NCBI RefSeq assembly: GCF_003051085.1
Contig: NZ_QAOM01000012.1
Location: 62,001-126,000, forward strand
Source of the DNA: Trichococcus patagoniensis
GTDB lineage: Bacteria > Bacillota > Bacilli > Lactobacillales > Aerococcaceae
Direction of reading: 5' to 3'
Length of the DNA stretch: 64,000 bases
Part shown: positions 1 to 7,516 of the stretch, piece by piece
Numbering within the stretch: position 1 is the stretch's first letter
How the letters are laid out: every line of letters begins with the position of its first letter
The notes under the pieces: generated by a model
Database searches by the model: none
What the model was told of the DNA's origin: nothing
The model's input: the letters and a program-made list of their open reading frames with translations, nothing else
Made by a program: the position numbers and the translations under genes

Positions 1-808
1 AGGAAAAGACATCATCGTGGAGAAACCGGCCGCGATGAATGCGGAAGAATTCAAGGAAATGATTGCCGTAACGGAAGCCGCCAAAGTGCGTTTCACGGTC
101 CATCATCAGCGCCGCTGGGACAAAGACTATCGCCTGATCAAGGAAGTGGTCGACAGCGGTACGCTCGGAGATGTCTACACGATCAAGAATGCTTTGTACG
201 GCTTCAACGGCAATATGCACGATTGGCATATTTATCCGGAGTTCGGTGGCGGCATGCTCTATGATTGGGGCGTACATCTGCTGGATCAGATGCTCTGGAT
301 GATTCCCGGCAAGTTGACGACTGTATATGCGGATGTCCGCAATGTGATCAACAAAGAAGTCGATGATTACTTCAATATCCAGCTGCATTTTGACAGCGGC
401 ATCAGCGGACAAGTCGAGCTGGGAACTTATTACCTGACCGATAAGGAAACTTGGTTCGAACGCCACTGGTTTGTCGGAGGCAACAAAGGCAGCGCTTATG
501 TCGATGGATTCCATCCGGAAGGCAAAATCGTCCGGACATCAGAGTTGCTGAAGAACGTTCCCGGAAAAATCACGATGACCGCTGCCGGCCCGACACGTTC
601 GTTCGGTCCCGCACCGGAAGGCAGATTGGTTTCGGAGCCGCTTCCGGAAGTCACTGTCAATCATGACATGTTTTTCGAGCACTACAACAAATATGTGAAC
701 GGTGAAGAAGCATTGGTTGTGCAACCGGCGCAGATTCTGCGCTTGATGAGCCTGCTTGATGCCATCCGCGTATCCGCGAAAGAGCACAGATCCGTATCAT
801 TCGAATAA
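1..808 (+). CDS. Gfo/Idh/MocA-family oxidoreductase, 5' end outside window
   Basis: This is the C-terminal two thirds of an NAD(P)-dependent sugar or inositol dehydrogenase-type protein. The reading frame is already open at base 2 and gives GKDIIVEKPA, the conserved EKP lysine motif that closes the Rossmann domain in this family. The first roughly 90 residues therefore lie upstream, and the GTG at 17 is not the true start. The rest matches the alpha/beta substrate domain, including a conserved GGGMLYDWGVHLLD stretch. The gene is followed after 32 bp by a TIM-barrel isomerase, then a ROK kinase and a HAD phosphatase, which suggests an oxidation/isomerisation step in catabolism of an uncommon sugar or polyol. 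The substrate cannot be told from sequence. Confidence 0.9.
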   Translation, partial: GKDIIVEKPAAMNAEEFKEMIAVTEAAKVRFTVHHQRRWDKDYRLIKEVVDSGTLGDVYTIKNALYGFNGNMHDWHIYPEFGGGMLYDWGVHLLDQMLWMIPGKLTTVYADVRNVINKEVDDYFNIQLHFDSGISGQVELGTYYLTDKETWFERHWFVGGNKGSAYVDGFHPEGKIVRTSELLKNVPGKITMTAAGPTRSFGPAPEGRLVSEPLPEVTVNHDMFFEHYNKYVNGEEALVVQPAQILRLMSLLDAIRVSAKEHRSVSFE

Positions 809-840
809 ACATTGATAAATCGTCGAAAGAAGGAAAAAGT

Positions 841-1755
841 ATGAAACTAGGACTGGTTACCTCGATCCTTGATCAAAGTGATTTCAAGGAAATGATCGAT
901 ATTGTTGCTGAAAACGGGCTGGATTGCGTAGAAGTCGCTTGCTGGCCCGCAGGCAAAGCGGAGCGCCGCTATGCCGGGGTATCCCATATCGATACCGAAA
1001 GCCTCACCCAAGAAAAGGCCGATGAATTGAACGCTTATGCTTCCAGCAAAGGTGTGGAAATTTCTGCTTTGGCCTACTATCCGAACCCATTGGACGAAAA
1101 TCCCGAAAAAAGGCAACAGACCATCGATCATCTCTATTCGGTCATCGATGCGGCTGCGTTGCTGGAAGTCAACATGGTCACGACCTTCATCGGGCGCATG
1201 CCTTCAAAGACCGTCAGCGAAAACTTGGCGGAAGTCGCAAAAGTCTGGACACCGATCGTGAAGTATGCGGAGCAAAAGAACGTCAAAATTGCGATCGAGA
1301 ATTGCCCGATGCTGTTCACGGAAGACGAGTGGCCGGGCGGACAGAATCTCATGACGACTCCAGCATTGTTCCGGAAAGTATTCGAGCTGCTTGAAAGCGA
1401 TCATATCGGCTTGAACTTCGATCCTTCCCACTTTGTATGGCAGCAGATGGATTACATCAAACCGCTCTACGAATTCAAGGACAAATTATTCCATGTCCAC
1501 TACAAGGACATCAAGGTTTATCCGGAAAAATTGGCGGATGTCGGCATCATGGCGACCCCTTTGCAGTACATGAGCCCGAAATTGCCTGGCTTGGGTGACG
1601 TCGATTGGGGCAAGTATGTCTCTGCTCTGACGGACATCGGCTATGCCGGCTACACCTGCATCGAAGTCGAGGATAAGGCATTCGAGAAGGATTATGCCGC
1701 AGTGAAGACATCCGTCCGACAAAGCGCGCACTATTTGAGGAATTTTGTCCAGTAA
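841..1755 (+). CDS. Sugar phosphate isomerase/epimerase (xylose-isomerase-like TIM barrel)
   Basis: A 304-aa protein of the AP-endonuclease-2/xylose-isomerase-like TIM-barrel superfamily. Candidate metal ligands are visible in order: the Glu of IAIENCPM, the Asp and His of LNFDPSHFVWQ, the His of HVHYKDIK and the Glu of IEVEDKAFE near the C terminus. The ATG at 841 follows a GAAGGAAAAAGT ribosome binding site. It sits 32 bp after the Gfo/Idh dehydrogenase, a common partner in operons for inositol, hydroxypyruvate or keto-sugar metabolism. Family assignment is firm, the exact reaction is unknown. Confidence 0.88.
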   Translation: MKLGLVTSILDQSDFKEMIDIVAENGLDCVEVACWPAGKAERRYAGVSHIDTESLTQEKADELNAYASSKGVEISALAYYPNPLDENPEKRQQTIDHLYSVIDAAALLEVNMVTTFIGRMPSKTVSENLAEVAKVWTPIVKYAEQKNVKIAIENCPMLFTEDEWPGGQNLMTTPALFRKVFELLESDHIGLNFDPSHFVWQQMDYIKPLYEFKDKLFHVHYKDIKVYPEKLADVGIMATPLQYMSPKLPGLGDVDWGKYVSALTDIGYAGYTCIEVEDKAFEKDYAAVKTSVRQSAHYLRNFVQ

Positions 1756-1865
1756 GCCTGTTTGCTTGATTTGAAACCCTGAACAACCAATAAAATAAAA
1801 AGGTGATGTGGAATACTCGGATTCAGGGGGTATTTCGCATCCTTTTTTTAAAAGGAGAACATAAA

Positions 1866-2819
1866 ATGGCAAAAAAAATGATCGGGATCGACATCGGCGG
1901 AACGGAAATCAAGTTCGCCCTGATCGATGTGTACGGAAACATTTCAAAAAAATGGAAAATCAAAACGGATGCGGCTGACAACGGCAACCATATCCCGAAT
2001 GCCATCATCCGTGCCATCAACGAAGAGATTTTGAACGGAGCGGACGGCACGGAAGACATCATCGGGATCGGCATCGGCGTTCCGGGTCCGATTTCTCAGA
2101 ACGGGGAATTGGTCGTGAAGGCCGTCAATCTGGGATGGTCGGACATGCCATTGAAATTGGTGATCGAGAAGGAACTGCAGCTGCCGGTCATTCTGCTCAA
2201 CGATGCCAATGCGGCGGCTTTGGGTGAAATGTGGAAGGGGGCGGCCAGAGGAAAAGCGAATCTGGTGTTTGTGACTTTGGGAACCGGAGTCGGAGGCGGC
2301 ATCATCCTGAACGGCGAGGTCCTGAACGGAACCCATTCATCCGGCGGGGAAATCGGGCATATCCCTGTCCAATCGGAAGAACAGCGGGTTTGCGGATGCG
2401 GCAACATCAACTGCCTGGAGACCTATTCATCCGCAACCGGACTGCTGAAGACGATGAGCCTGCTCGATGAAAAGAAGCAGCTGACGAAGGATGGCTTCAC
2501 GACCATCGATATTTTCGACTGGCTCAAAGAAGGCAATGCATTGGCTGAACAGGCTGTCCAAAAAACAGTCACGCATTTGGGCTTTGCCTTGGCAGGAATC
2601 ATGAACACCATCGATGTGGAAGAGATTGTTGTCGGCGGCGGGCTTTCCGAAGCGGGCGACTTATTGTTGGAACCATTGAAGGCGGTCATCGATCGGCATG
2701 TGTTTCCGGAAATCAGGGGCAATTACGCTGTGAAAAAGGCGGAACTCGGCAACGATGCCGGCATTTATGGCGCTGTGTATGCGTACTTGACGGCACAACA
2801 GCATCCAAACGAGCGTTAA
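1866..2819 (+). CDS. ROK-family sugar kinase
   Basis: A 317-aa ROK kinase, probably phosphorylating glucose or a related hexose with ATP in the cytoplasm. Visible motifs are the phosphate loop DIGGTEIKFALID near the N terminus, GIGVPGP, the catalytic-region NDANAAALGE, TLGTGVGGGII, and the zinc-binding GHIP...CGCGNINCLE block with its cysteines intact. I chose the ATG at 1866 because AAAGGAGAAC precedes it and DIGGT then lies at the usual place. The frame is open further upstream to 1803, but that adds 21 residues unlike the family. It is third in the sugar-catabolic operon. Confidence 0.9.
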   Translation: MAKKMIGIDIGGTEIKFALIDVYGNISKKWKIKTDAADNGNHIPNAIIRAINEEILNGADGTEDIIGIGIGVPGPISQNGELVVKAVNLGWSDMPLKLVIEKELQLPVILLNDANAAALGEMWKGAARGKANLVFVTLGTGVGGGIILNGEVLNGTHSSGGEIGHIPVQSEEQRVCGCGNINCLETYSSATGLLKTMSLLDEKKQLTKDGFTTIDIFDWLKEGNALAEQAVQKTVTHLGFALAGIMNTIDVEEIVVGGGLSEAGDLLLEPLKAVIDRHVFPEIRGNYAVKKAELGNDAGIYGAVYAYLTAQQHPNER

Positions 2820-2838
2820 GAAGGATCAGGTGAACGGC

Positions 2839-3639
2839 ATGATAAAATTGATCGCATTGGACCTGGATGGCACGCTCCTGGATTCGGACCATGGGATATC
2901 GGAAGCGAACAAACAAATGATACGTACCTACAAGAAACGCGGCTGCAGATTCGTGCTTTGCACCGGCAGACCGTTTATCGGCATCACAGCCATCATCGAA
3001 ACGTTGGGGTTGGAAGGACAGGGCTATGCCATCAGTTTCAACGGCTCGGTGATCCATGATTTGGCCAGCAACGAAATCGTCCACAACCGGCCACTGCCTT
3101 TTCAGGATTTGTTGGAAATAGACCGGCTTAGCCAGAAGATTGGCGTGGATTACCACATCCAGAGCACAGCCGGCATCTTCACCACAAAACACGACATCAA
3201 TGTGCATACCGCCTTCGACAGCTGGCTGAACAAATCGCGCATTAATGTGAGGAAGCTTGAGGATCTGCACAGCACTTCCATCAACAAAGTGCTGTTTGTC
3301 TCAGAACCAGCTAAGTTGGAGCAAAAAATTGCTGAGGTGCCCGATTACTTCCGCAGGAAATATAATCTGATGAAAAGTCTGGATTGCTTTTTTGAATTCT
3401 TGGACAAGCGGGCGAATAAAGGGACCGCATTGAATGTGGTCGCGAATAGACTCGGAATTCTTCCGGAAGAGGTCATGGCGATCGGCGACAACGACAATGA
3501 CGTGTCCATGCTTGCTTATGCAGGCGTCAGCGTCGCGATGGGGAATGGTTCCGAAAAAGCGAAAGCGACAGCTGATTTCGTCACAAAATCCAACGACGAG
3601 GACGGAGTTGCCTACGCGCTGGAGAAGTGGGCGAATTGA
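2839..3639 (+). CDS. Cof-type HAD-IIB sugar phosphatase
   Basis: A 266-aa haloacid-dehalogenase hydrolase of the Cof/IIB subgroup, which removes phosphate from sugar phosphates or FMN. Motif I is DLDGTLLDSD with the nucleophile Asp at the N terminus. Motif II lies near CTGRPF, motif III is the Lys of KGTALNVV, and motif IV is IGDNDNDVSML. The ATG at 2839 starts the protein at its normal place, and a GTG three codons upstream at 2830 is an alternative. It follows the ROK kinase by about 20 bp and is likely co-transcribed. A phosphatase beside a kinase may relieve sugar-phosphate stress. Confidence 0.88.
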   Translation: MIKLIALDLDGTLLDSDHGISEANKQMIRTYKKRGCRFVLCTGRPFIGITAIIETLGLEGQGYAISFNGSVIHDLASNEIVHNRPLPFQDLLEIDRLSQKIGVDYHIQSTAGIFTTKHDINVHTAFDSWLNKSRINVRKLEDLHSTSINKVLFVSEPAKLEQKIAEVPDYFRRKYNLMKSLDCFFEFLDKRANKGTALNVVANRLGILPEEVMAIGDNDNDVSMLAYAGVSVAMGNGSEKAKATADFVTKSNDEDGVAYALEKWAN

Positions 3640-3699
3640 GGATAACTGGCTGATTTAGTGTGTGCAGAGCGACGGACTGTTTTTTTCGAGAGCCTTCCC

Positions 3700-3728
3700 T
3701 TGCAAAATTGCCGGATTAGTCATACAAT
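3700..3728 (+). promoter_or_regulatory. Sigma-A-type promoter for the 3765 gene
   Basis: TTGCAA at 3700-3705 and TACAAT at 3723-3728 are separated by exactly 17 bp and lie about 35 bp upstream of the ATG at 3765. Read from sequence only. Confidence 0.6.
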
Positions 3729-3764
3729 GATAGCGATTACACCATTAACGAAAGGGCGGATTGT

Positions 3765-4265
3765 ATGAGTCAAACAGTGTATACCAACTATTGGCAGAAT
3801 CGCATCGGCAACATTCGGAAGGAACACGGCAGCTATAAAACTGAGGAAGAGGCGATTGCGGGAATCAAAGCCTGGTGGGAACTGCATAAGGAAAATCACA
3901 AGCATGTGCAGTATAACCGCACCAACAGCGGAGCCCTCGAAATCGTTTACGACGACAAAAACTATGTCTATCGGATCGAGAAACGCACAATCGAAGGTGC
4001 CTTGCCCAAACGAACGTACCGACTGAAGAAAGCCGGAGAAGTGGAATCACTACGTGGGAAATACAATCTCAATAAAGAATCGTTCTTGTTCGACGAATTA
4101 CCCGAACCGATCCGCGACAGGCTCATCCTTGCGATGGCCGACATCAATAAAGCCCGAGCCCATGTCTATGACAGTGAAGGCAGACTCATCCGCGGACTCG
4201 AAGAAAAAGTCATTTTGAAAAGTAACGCTTCGTTCAAAAATAAAATCCCTAATCTGAATATCTAA
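3765..4265 (+). CDS. Uncharacterised 166-aa protein
   Basis: A soluble-looking, charged 166-aa protein that I do not recognise. It has no signal peptide or membrane segment. The N-terminal half is basic with many aromatic residues (YWQNRIGNIRKEHGSY, AWWELHKENHKHVQ), and the C terminus ends in a region with alternating charges. The start at 3765 follows GGGCGGATTGT. A good promoter lies upstream and a strong intrinsic terminator (4271-4310) follows, so it is a single-gene transcription unit. No function is proposed. Confidence 0.7.
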   Translation: MSQTVYTNYWQNRIGNIRKEHGSYKTEEEAIAGIKAWWELHKENHKHVQYNRTNSGALEIVYDDKNYVYRIEKRTIEGALPKRTYRLKKAGEVESLRGKYNLNKESFLFDELPEPIRDRLILAMADINKARAHVYDSEGRLIRGLEEKVILKSNASFKNKIPNLNI

Positions 4266-4270
4266 GAATA

Positions 4271-4310
4271 AACCAGCACAAACGCCAAAAACGTTTGTGC
4301 TTATTTTTGT
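4271..4310 (+). terminator. Intrinsic terminator (copy 1 of a repeated hairpin)
   Basis: AGCACAAACG (4275-4284) pairs perfectly with CGTTTGTGCT (4292-4301), followed by TATTTTTGT. The same stem recurs at 4570 and 6272. Confidence 0.85.
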
Positions 4311-4369
4311 CTTGCGAATAAGGTATACTACTATGTAAAGTGCAAACAATTGACTGAGTGGGTGAAGGA

Positions 4370-4531
4370 ATGATTGATAAAGAAACGGCCCAAAAAATTC
4401 TTGATAAATATGACCGAGACTATGCTACCTTTTCTGAAAAAGCAACGCGTAAGGAATTTCACACAGTATTGAAGTATGTCGCGGATGAGTCTAACAGAAG
4501 GCAACGGAAACAAGTTGGGCTAGACAAATAA
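4370..4531 (+). CDS. Small uncharacterised protein (53 aa)
   Basis: A 53-aa open frame, MIDKETAQKI...VGLDK, lying between two copies of the same terminator. GTGAAGG ends a few bases before the ATG at 4370. The product is highly charged and predicted helical, with a basic C-terminal half containing NRRQRKQ. It has no membrane segment. Because it has a plausible ribosome binding site and is insulated by terminators on both sides, I think it is a real single gene, but I do not recognise the family. Confidence 0.55.
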   Translation: MIDKETAQKILDKYDRDYATFSEKATRKEFHTVLKYVADESNRRQRKQVGLDK

Positions 4532-4565
4532 AGAACAGCATAAAATGAATTATGATTAAACGAGA

Positions 4566-4606
4566 AACCAGCACAAACGCCTAGAATCGTTTGTGCTTAT
4601 TTTTTC
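4566..4606 (+). terminator. Intrinsic terminator (copy 2 of a repeated hairpin)
   Basis: AGCACAAACG (4570-4579) pairs with CGTTTGTGCT (4588-4597), followed by TATTTTTT. The stem is identical to the terminators at 4275 and 6272. Confidence 0.85.
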
Positions 4607-4635
4607 CCTACTTTTCAATTATAACTTATAAATAC

Positions 4636-4664
4636 TTGCAAATGCTTTTAAGTGCTTATATAAT
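4636..4664 (+). promoter_or_regulatory. Promoter for the DeoR-HAD operon
   Basis: TTGCAA (4636-4641) and TATAAT (4659-4664) are spaced by 17 bp, about 25 bp before the ATG at 4688. Repeated CTT-containing half sites (ACTTGCAAATGCTTTTAAGT) overlap it and could be an operator, possibly for autoregulation. Confidence 0.65.
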
Positions 4665-4687
4665 AAAAACGAAAAGGTGGTGGGCTG

Positions 4688-5449
4688 ATGTACCAAGAAG
4701 AGCGTATTCAACAGATGCAAAAGCTGTTGGAACAGAAAAAAAGACTTTCCAAAAAAGAAATAATGGCATCCTTCCAGATTTCGTCTGACACTGCGCGTCG
4801 GGATATTCTGGAATTCTTGAAAATCGGGATGGCTGTCCGTACGCATGGCGGCATTATGCTGTCTGAAGACAGCTCGAGGATCCTAACTTTTGGGGAGCGG
4901 GCAGGCCTATTAAAGCCTGAAAAAGAACGGATGGCAGCCGCCGTTTTAGAAGAAACTGCAGAAAACAGCACGTTATTTTTGGATGTATCGACTACGCTGT
5001 TATTGGTAGCACAAAAATTAAACAAAAAATGTACGGTTTATACGCATTCGCTGGACAACGCCTTCGCCCTAGGAATGAATCCCAAAATCAAGGTGCAGCT
5101 TTTGGGTGGGGAGTTGAACCACGAAGACAGGTTTTTCTTTTCGGTCCGCAGTTTGGAGGAACTGGATGCGATAAAATTTGACGTTTGTTTCATCGGAGCG
5201 GCGAGTTTGGAGGAAGAGGGCATCCTCTTTAAGGAAGCGAACAATGCCTTGATCAAGCAAAAAGTTGTAAAGCAAAGCCGGCGAGTAGTATTGGTTGCTG
5301 AAAACCAGAAATTCAGCAAAGAAGCGCAGTTCAAAGGTGCTGATTACCAGGACATCGATTGCTTCATCACCGATAAAGTTTTGACCGCAAAGCAGCAGGC
5401 TTATTTCGAAGATCAAACCGAAATCATCTTTGAGGAGGAATCGATATGA
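4688..5449 (+). CDS. DeoR-family transcriptional regulator
   Basis: A 253-aa DeoR/GlpR-type regulator. The N-terminal helix-turn-helix shows the family pattern, with ERIQQMQKLLEQKKRLSKKE followed by ISSDTARRDI and a THGG turn. The C-terminal DeoR sensor domain follows (FLDVSTTLL, YTHSLDNAFAL, KFDVCFIGA). Such domains bind sugar phosphates. The start codon overlaps a GGTGG ribosome binding site region. Its stop overlaps the start of a HAD phosphatase by 4 bp (ATGA), so the two are translationally coupled. The regulator probably responds to the phosphosugar substrate of that phosphatase, which is an inference from adjacency. Confidence 0.9.
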   Translation: MYQEERIQQMQKLLEQKKRLSKKEIMASFQISSDTARRDILEFLKIGMAVRTHGGIMLSEDSSRILTFGERAGLLKPEKERMAAAVLEETAENSTLFLDVSTTLLLVAQKLNKKCTVYTHSLDNAFALGMNPKIKVQLLGGELNHEDRFFFSVRSLEELDAIKFDVCFIGAASLEEEGILFKEANNALIKQKVVKQSRRVVLVAENQKFSKEAQFKGADYQDIDCFITDKVLTAKQQAYFEDQTEIIFEEESI

Positions 5450-6258
5450 CAAAAATTGCGTTGGTATTCAGCGATATAGATGGCACCTTGTTGAATTCGA
5501 AGCATCAGGTTTCACCCGAAGCAATCCAAATCATTCAGGACCTGGTTAAGCAAGACACGAAAATCATTCTCGCCTCCGCCAGACCGCCAGGCGCAATGAT
5601 CTCCATTGCCGATGAAGTTCAATTATCCTCCCCGCTGGTTTGCTTCAACGGCGCGTTGATCACGCAATATAGAGACGGATCATTCGATGATCTGTATAGC
5701 CTGACTTTGGAGCGACCGGACACTGTACAGATCTACCAAACCGTATCAACAAAATTTCCGGAAATAAGCTTCAACATCTATTCCGGCGATCGCTGGTACG
5801 TCGAACACGAAGATGCGTGGGTAAAGCAGGAAGCGGCAATCACCAAAATGGAGCCGGAATCCATCTCGATGGACGGTTTCCTGAACGAGCAGTTCCCTGT
5901 CCACAAAATACTGTGCATGGGAAATCCGGATGATATCCAAAAACTGGAGGATGAGTTGGAAGCTGCAAACCTTGCAAGCATTTCCTACTATCGATCAAAA
6001 GACACCTATATGGAAATTGTAAATAACCAAGTTTCAAAACTAGGAGCCCTTGACTTTTTATGCGAAAAATACGGCATTGCATTGGAGAATACTTTAGCAA
6101 TCGGTGACAATTTCAACGATATGCCGATGATAAAACATGCAGGTAAAGGAATCGCAATGGGCAACGCTCCGGATGAAGTGAAACAAGCGGCAGATTATGT
6201 AACGGATACGAATGATGAGAATGGGTTTTATAACGCTCTGACATTCATGTTAAGATAA
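5446..6258 (+). CDS. Cof-type HAD-IIB phosphatase
   Basis: A 270-aa HAD hydrolase. Motif I is FSDIDGTLLNSKH, motif II is around ASARPPG, motif III is the Lys of SKLGALDFL, and motif IV is AIGDNFNDMPMIKHAG. It overlaps the DeoR gene by 4 bp and is closed by a strong terminator at 6268-6308. Likely substrate is a small phosphosugar or flavin phosphate, and specificity cannot be read. It is a paralog of the HAD protein at 2839. Confidence 0.88.
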   Translation: MTKIALVFSDIDGTLLNSKHQVSPEAIQIIQDLVKQDTKIILASARPPGAMISIADEVQLSSPLVCFNGALITQYRDGSFDDLYSLTLERPDTVQIYQTVSTKFPEISFNIYSGDRWYVEHEDAWVKQEAAITKMEPESISMDGFLNEQFPVHKILCMGNPDDIQKLEDELEAANLASISYYRSKDTYMEIVNNQVSKLGALDFLCEKYGIALENTLAIGDNFNDMPMIKHAGKGIAMGNAPDEVKQAADYVTDTNDENGFYNALTFMLR

Positions 6259-6267
6259 TTTATCAAA

Positions 6268-6308
6268 AACCAGCACAAACGCCCAAAACGTTTGTGCTGA
6301 TTTTTTAT
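6268..6308 (+). terminator. Intrinsic terminator (copy 3 of a repeated hairpin)
   Basis: AGCACAAACG (6272-6281) pairs with CGTTTGTGCT (6289-6298), followed by GATTTTTTAT. It has the same stem as the terminators at 4275 and 4570. Confidence 0.85.
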
Positions 6309-6330
6309 CTATTCAACAAACCTCTGCATT

Positions 6331-6342
6331 ATAAGCGCTTAT
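6331..6342. promoter_or_regulatory. Perfect 12-bp palindrome upstream of the HNH gene
   Basis: ATAAGCGCTTAT is a perfect palindrome about 120 bp before the HNH nuclease start. It resembles the centre of a regulator site, but no regulator can be assigned. Confidence 0.3.
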
Positions 6343-6462
6343 CCCGATTGACGAACATTGTGCTTACTCCTGCGGCTCCGTAAATCATTGCAAAATAATA
6401 GCTATGTATTGTGCTTGCATATTTATTTAAAGCTGCTATTCTGAAATGAAGAGGTGGCACAG

Positions 6463-7218
6463 ATGATATATAACGATAATCATGATGGATTCCAACACTG
6501 GCTTCGGAAACGTGGACTTTCTCCAAGCTCATTAAGTAAGTATGCTAATCAATCCCACAATCGGATTCTTAAGGATTTGGGTATCAGTTTTTATGAACTT
6601 GACTCTTTAGAAGCATTGAGCCAGTTATTAAAAGATGTTCGCGAGCTGGAAAAATTGATGGAAAAGGATCCTAGAAGAATGTATTCAGCTGCTGTCAGTA
6701 ACTACATTAAATATAAATCTGAATCGGCAGATTTAACAAATACGATAGAAGATAAACGTTATGAATTTAGGGTAGAGGAAACTCTTGCTAGTTTACATCC
6801 TCATAAAAAAACTGAATATAATGGTGCTCCTCGGCCACGTGCAAAACTAATAGAAGGAAGTACAGTCCGTTATGCGCGAGATGCAAAAGTAGGAGCTGAA
6901 TCAATTGCATTAGCTAATTACGAATGCCAGGTTGACTCTGTCCATAAATTTTTTCTTTCCAGAAGAACTAACAAAAACTACGTTGAGGCACATCATTTAA
7001 TTCCGATTGCTTATCAAGGGCTCTTTGAACATGGAATTGATGAAGTTGAGAATATAGCGTGTCTTTGCCCCGTCTGCCATAGTTGTATTCATTACGGTGT
7101 GAATATTGAACGGGAGCGCTTGATTGATCAGCTTTACAAGAAATTTCAATCACAGTTGTACACCATTGGGATTGAAATAAGACAAAATGAGTTGTTTGAG
7201 CTGTATCAGACAAGATAA
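6463..7218 (+). CDS. HNH endonuclease-domain protein
   Basis: A 251-aa protein with a C-terminal HNH nuclease domain. EAHHLIPIAYQG supplies the HH motif, and CLCPVCHSCIHYG supplies the metal-binding cysteines and final His. The N-terminal 70 residues (GFQHWLRKRGLSPSSLSKYA) look like a small helical DNA-binding domain similar in style to the core-binding domains of tyrosine recombinases, which is an impression only. The ATG at 6463 is chosen because GAAGAGG ends 8 bp before it. A GTG at 6454 lies inside that site. The gene is more AT-rich than its neighbours and has no adjacent methylase. It may be a stand-alone restriction or anti-phage nuclease. Confidence 0.78.
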   Translation: MIYNDNHDGFQHWLRKRGLSPSSLSKYANQSHNRILKDLGISFYELDSLEALSQLLKDVRELEKLMEKDPRRMYSAAVSNYIKYKSESADLTNTIEDKRYEFRVEETLASLHPHKKTEYNGAPRPRAKLIEGSTVRYARDAKVGAESIALANYECQVDSVHKFFLSRRTNKNYVEAHHLIPIAYQGLFEHGIDEVENIACLCPVCHSCIHYGVNIERERLIDQLYKKFQSQLYTIGIEIRQNELFELYQTR

Positions 7219-7346
7219 AGGGCAAATTGCTATGATAAGAAGTTTTGAAGAATCAGAGAGAAAACATTCCAGTTGATTGTTTCATAGAAAGTGATGACTT
7301 TAAGAACCTCTTCTATGTTAAGATTTAATTTTTATAGAAATATCAG

Positions 7347-7396
7347 GTATTCGTTATAGAAGGCAAGTGCTCCTTCTATAACGAATACTTTTTTGA
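7347..7396 (+). terminator. Long perfect-stem intrinsic terminator
   Basis: GTATTCGTTATAGAAGG (7347-7363) pairs over 17 bp with CCTTCTATAACGAATAC (7372-7388), followed by six T. It closes the HNH transcript. The remaining bases between 7219 and 7516 show no gene. Confidence 0.9.
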
Positions 7397-7516
7397 ATTA
7401 TTCAGGAGCAATCATATCTTACTAATGGTTTTATTCCTCCTATAAAAATATCTAGTAAAGATATCATCTTAACTGTATGATTGTTGTAAGAGCACAACAT
7501 CTAGGAGGTGAGGGTA

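Noticed and set aside
539-787. Minus-strand frames opposite real genes throughout the window
   Set aside because: They lie inside well-supported genes, lack ribosome binding sites and have shadow-like composition.
6463-7218. Complete restriction-modification system
   Set aside because: No DNA methyltransferase or specificity gene adjoins the HNH gene.
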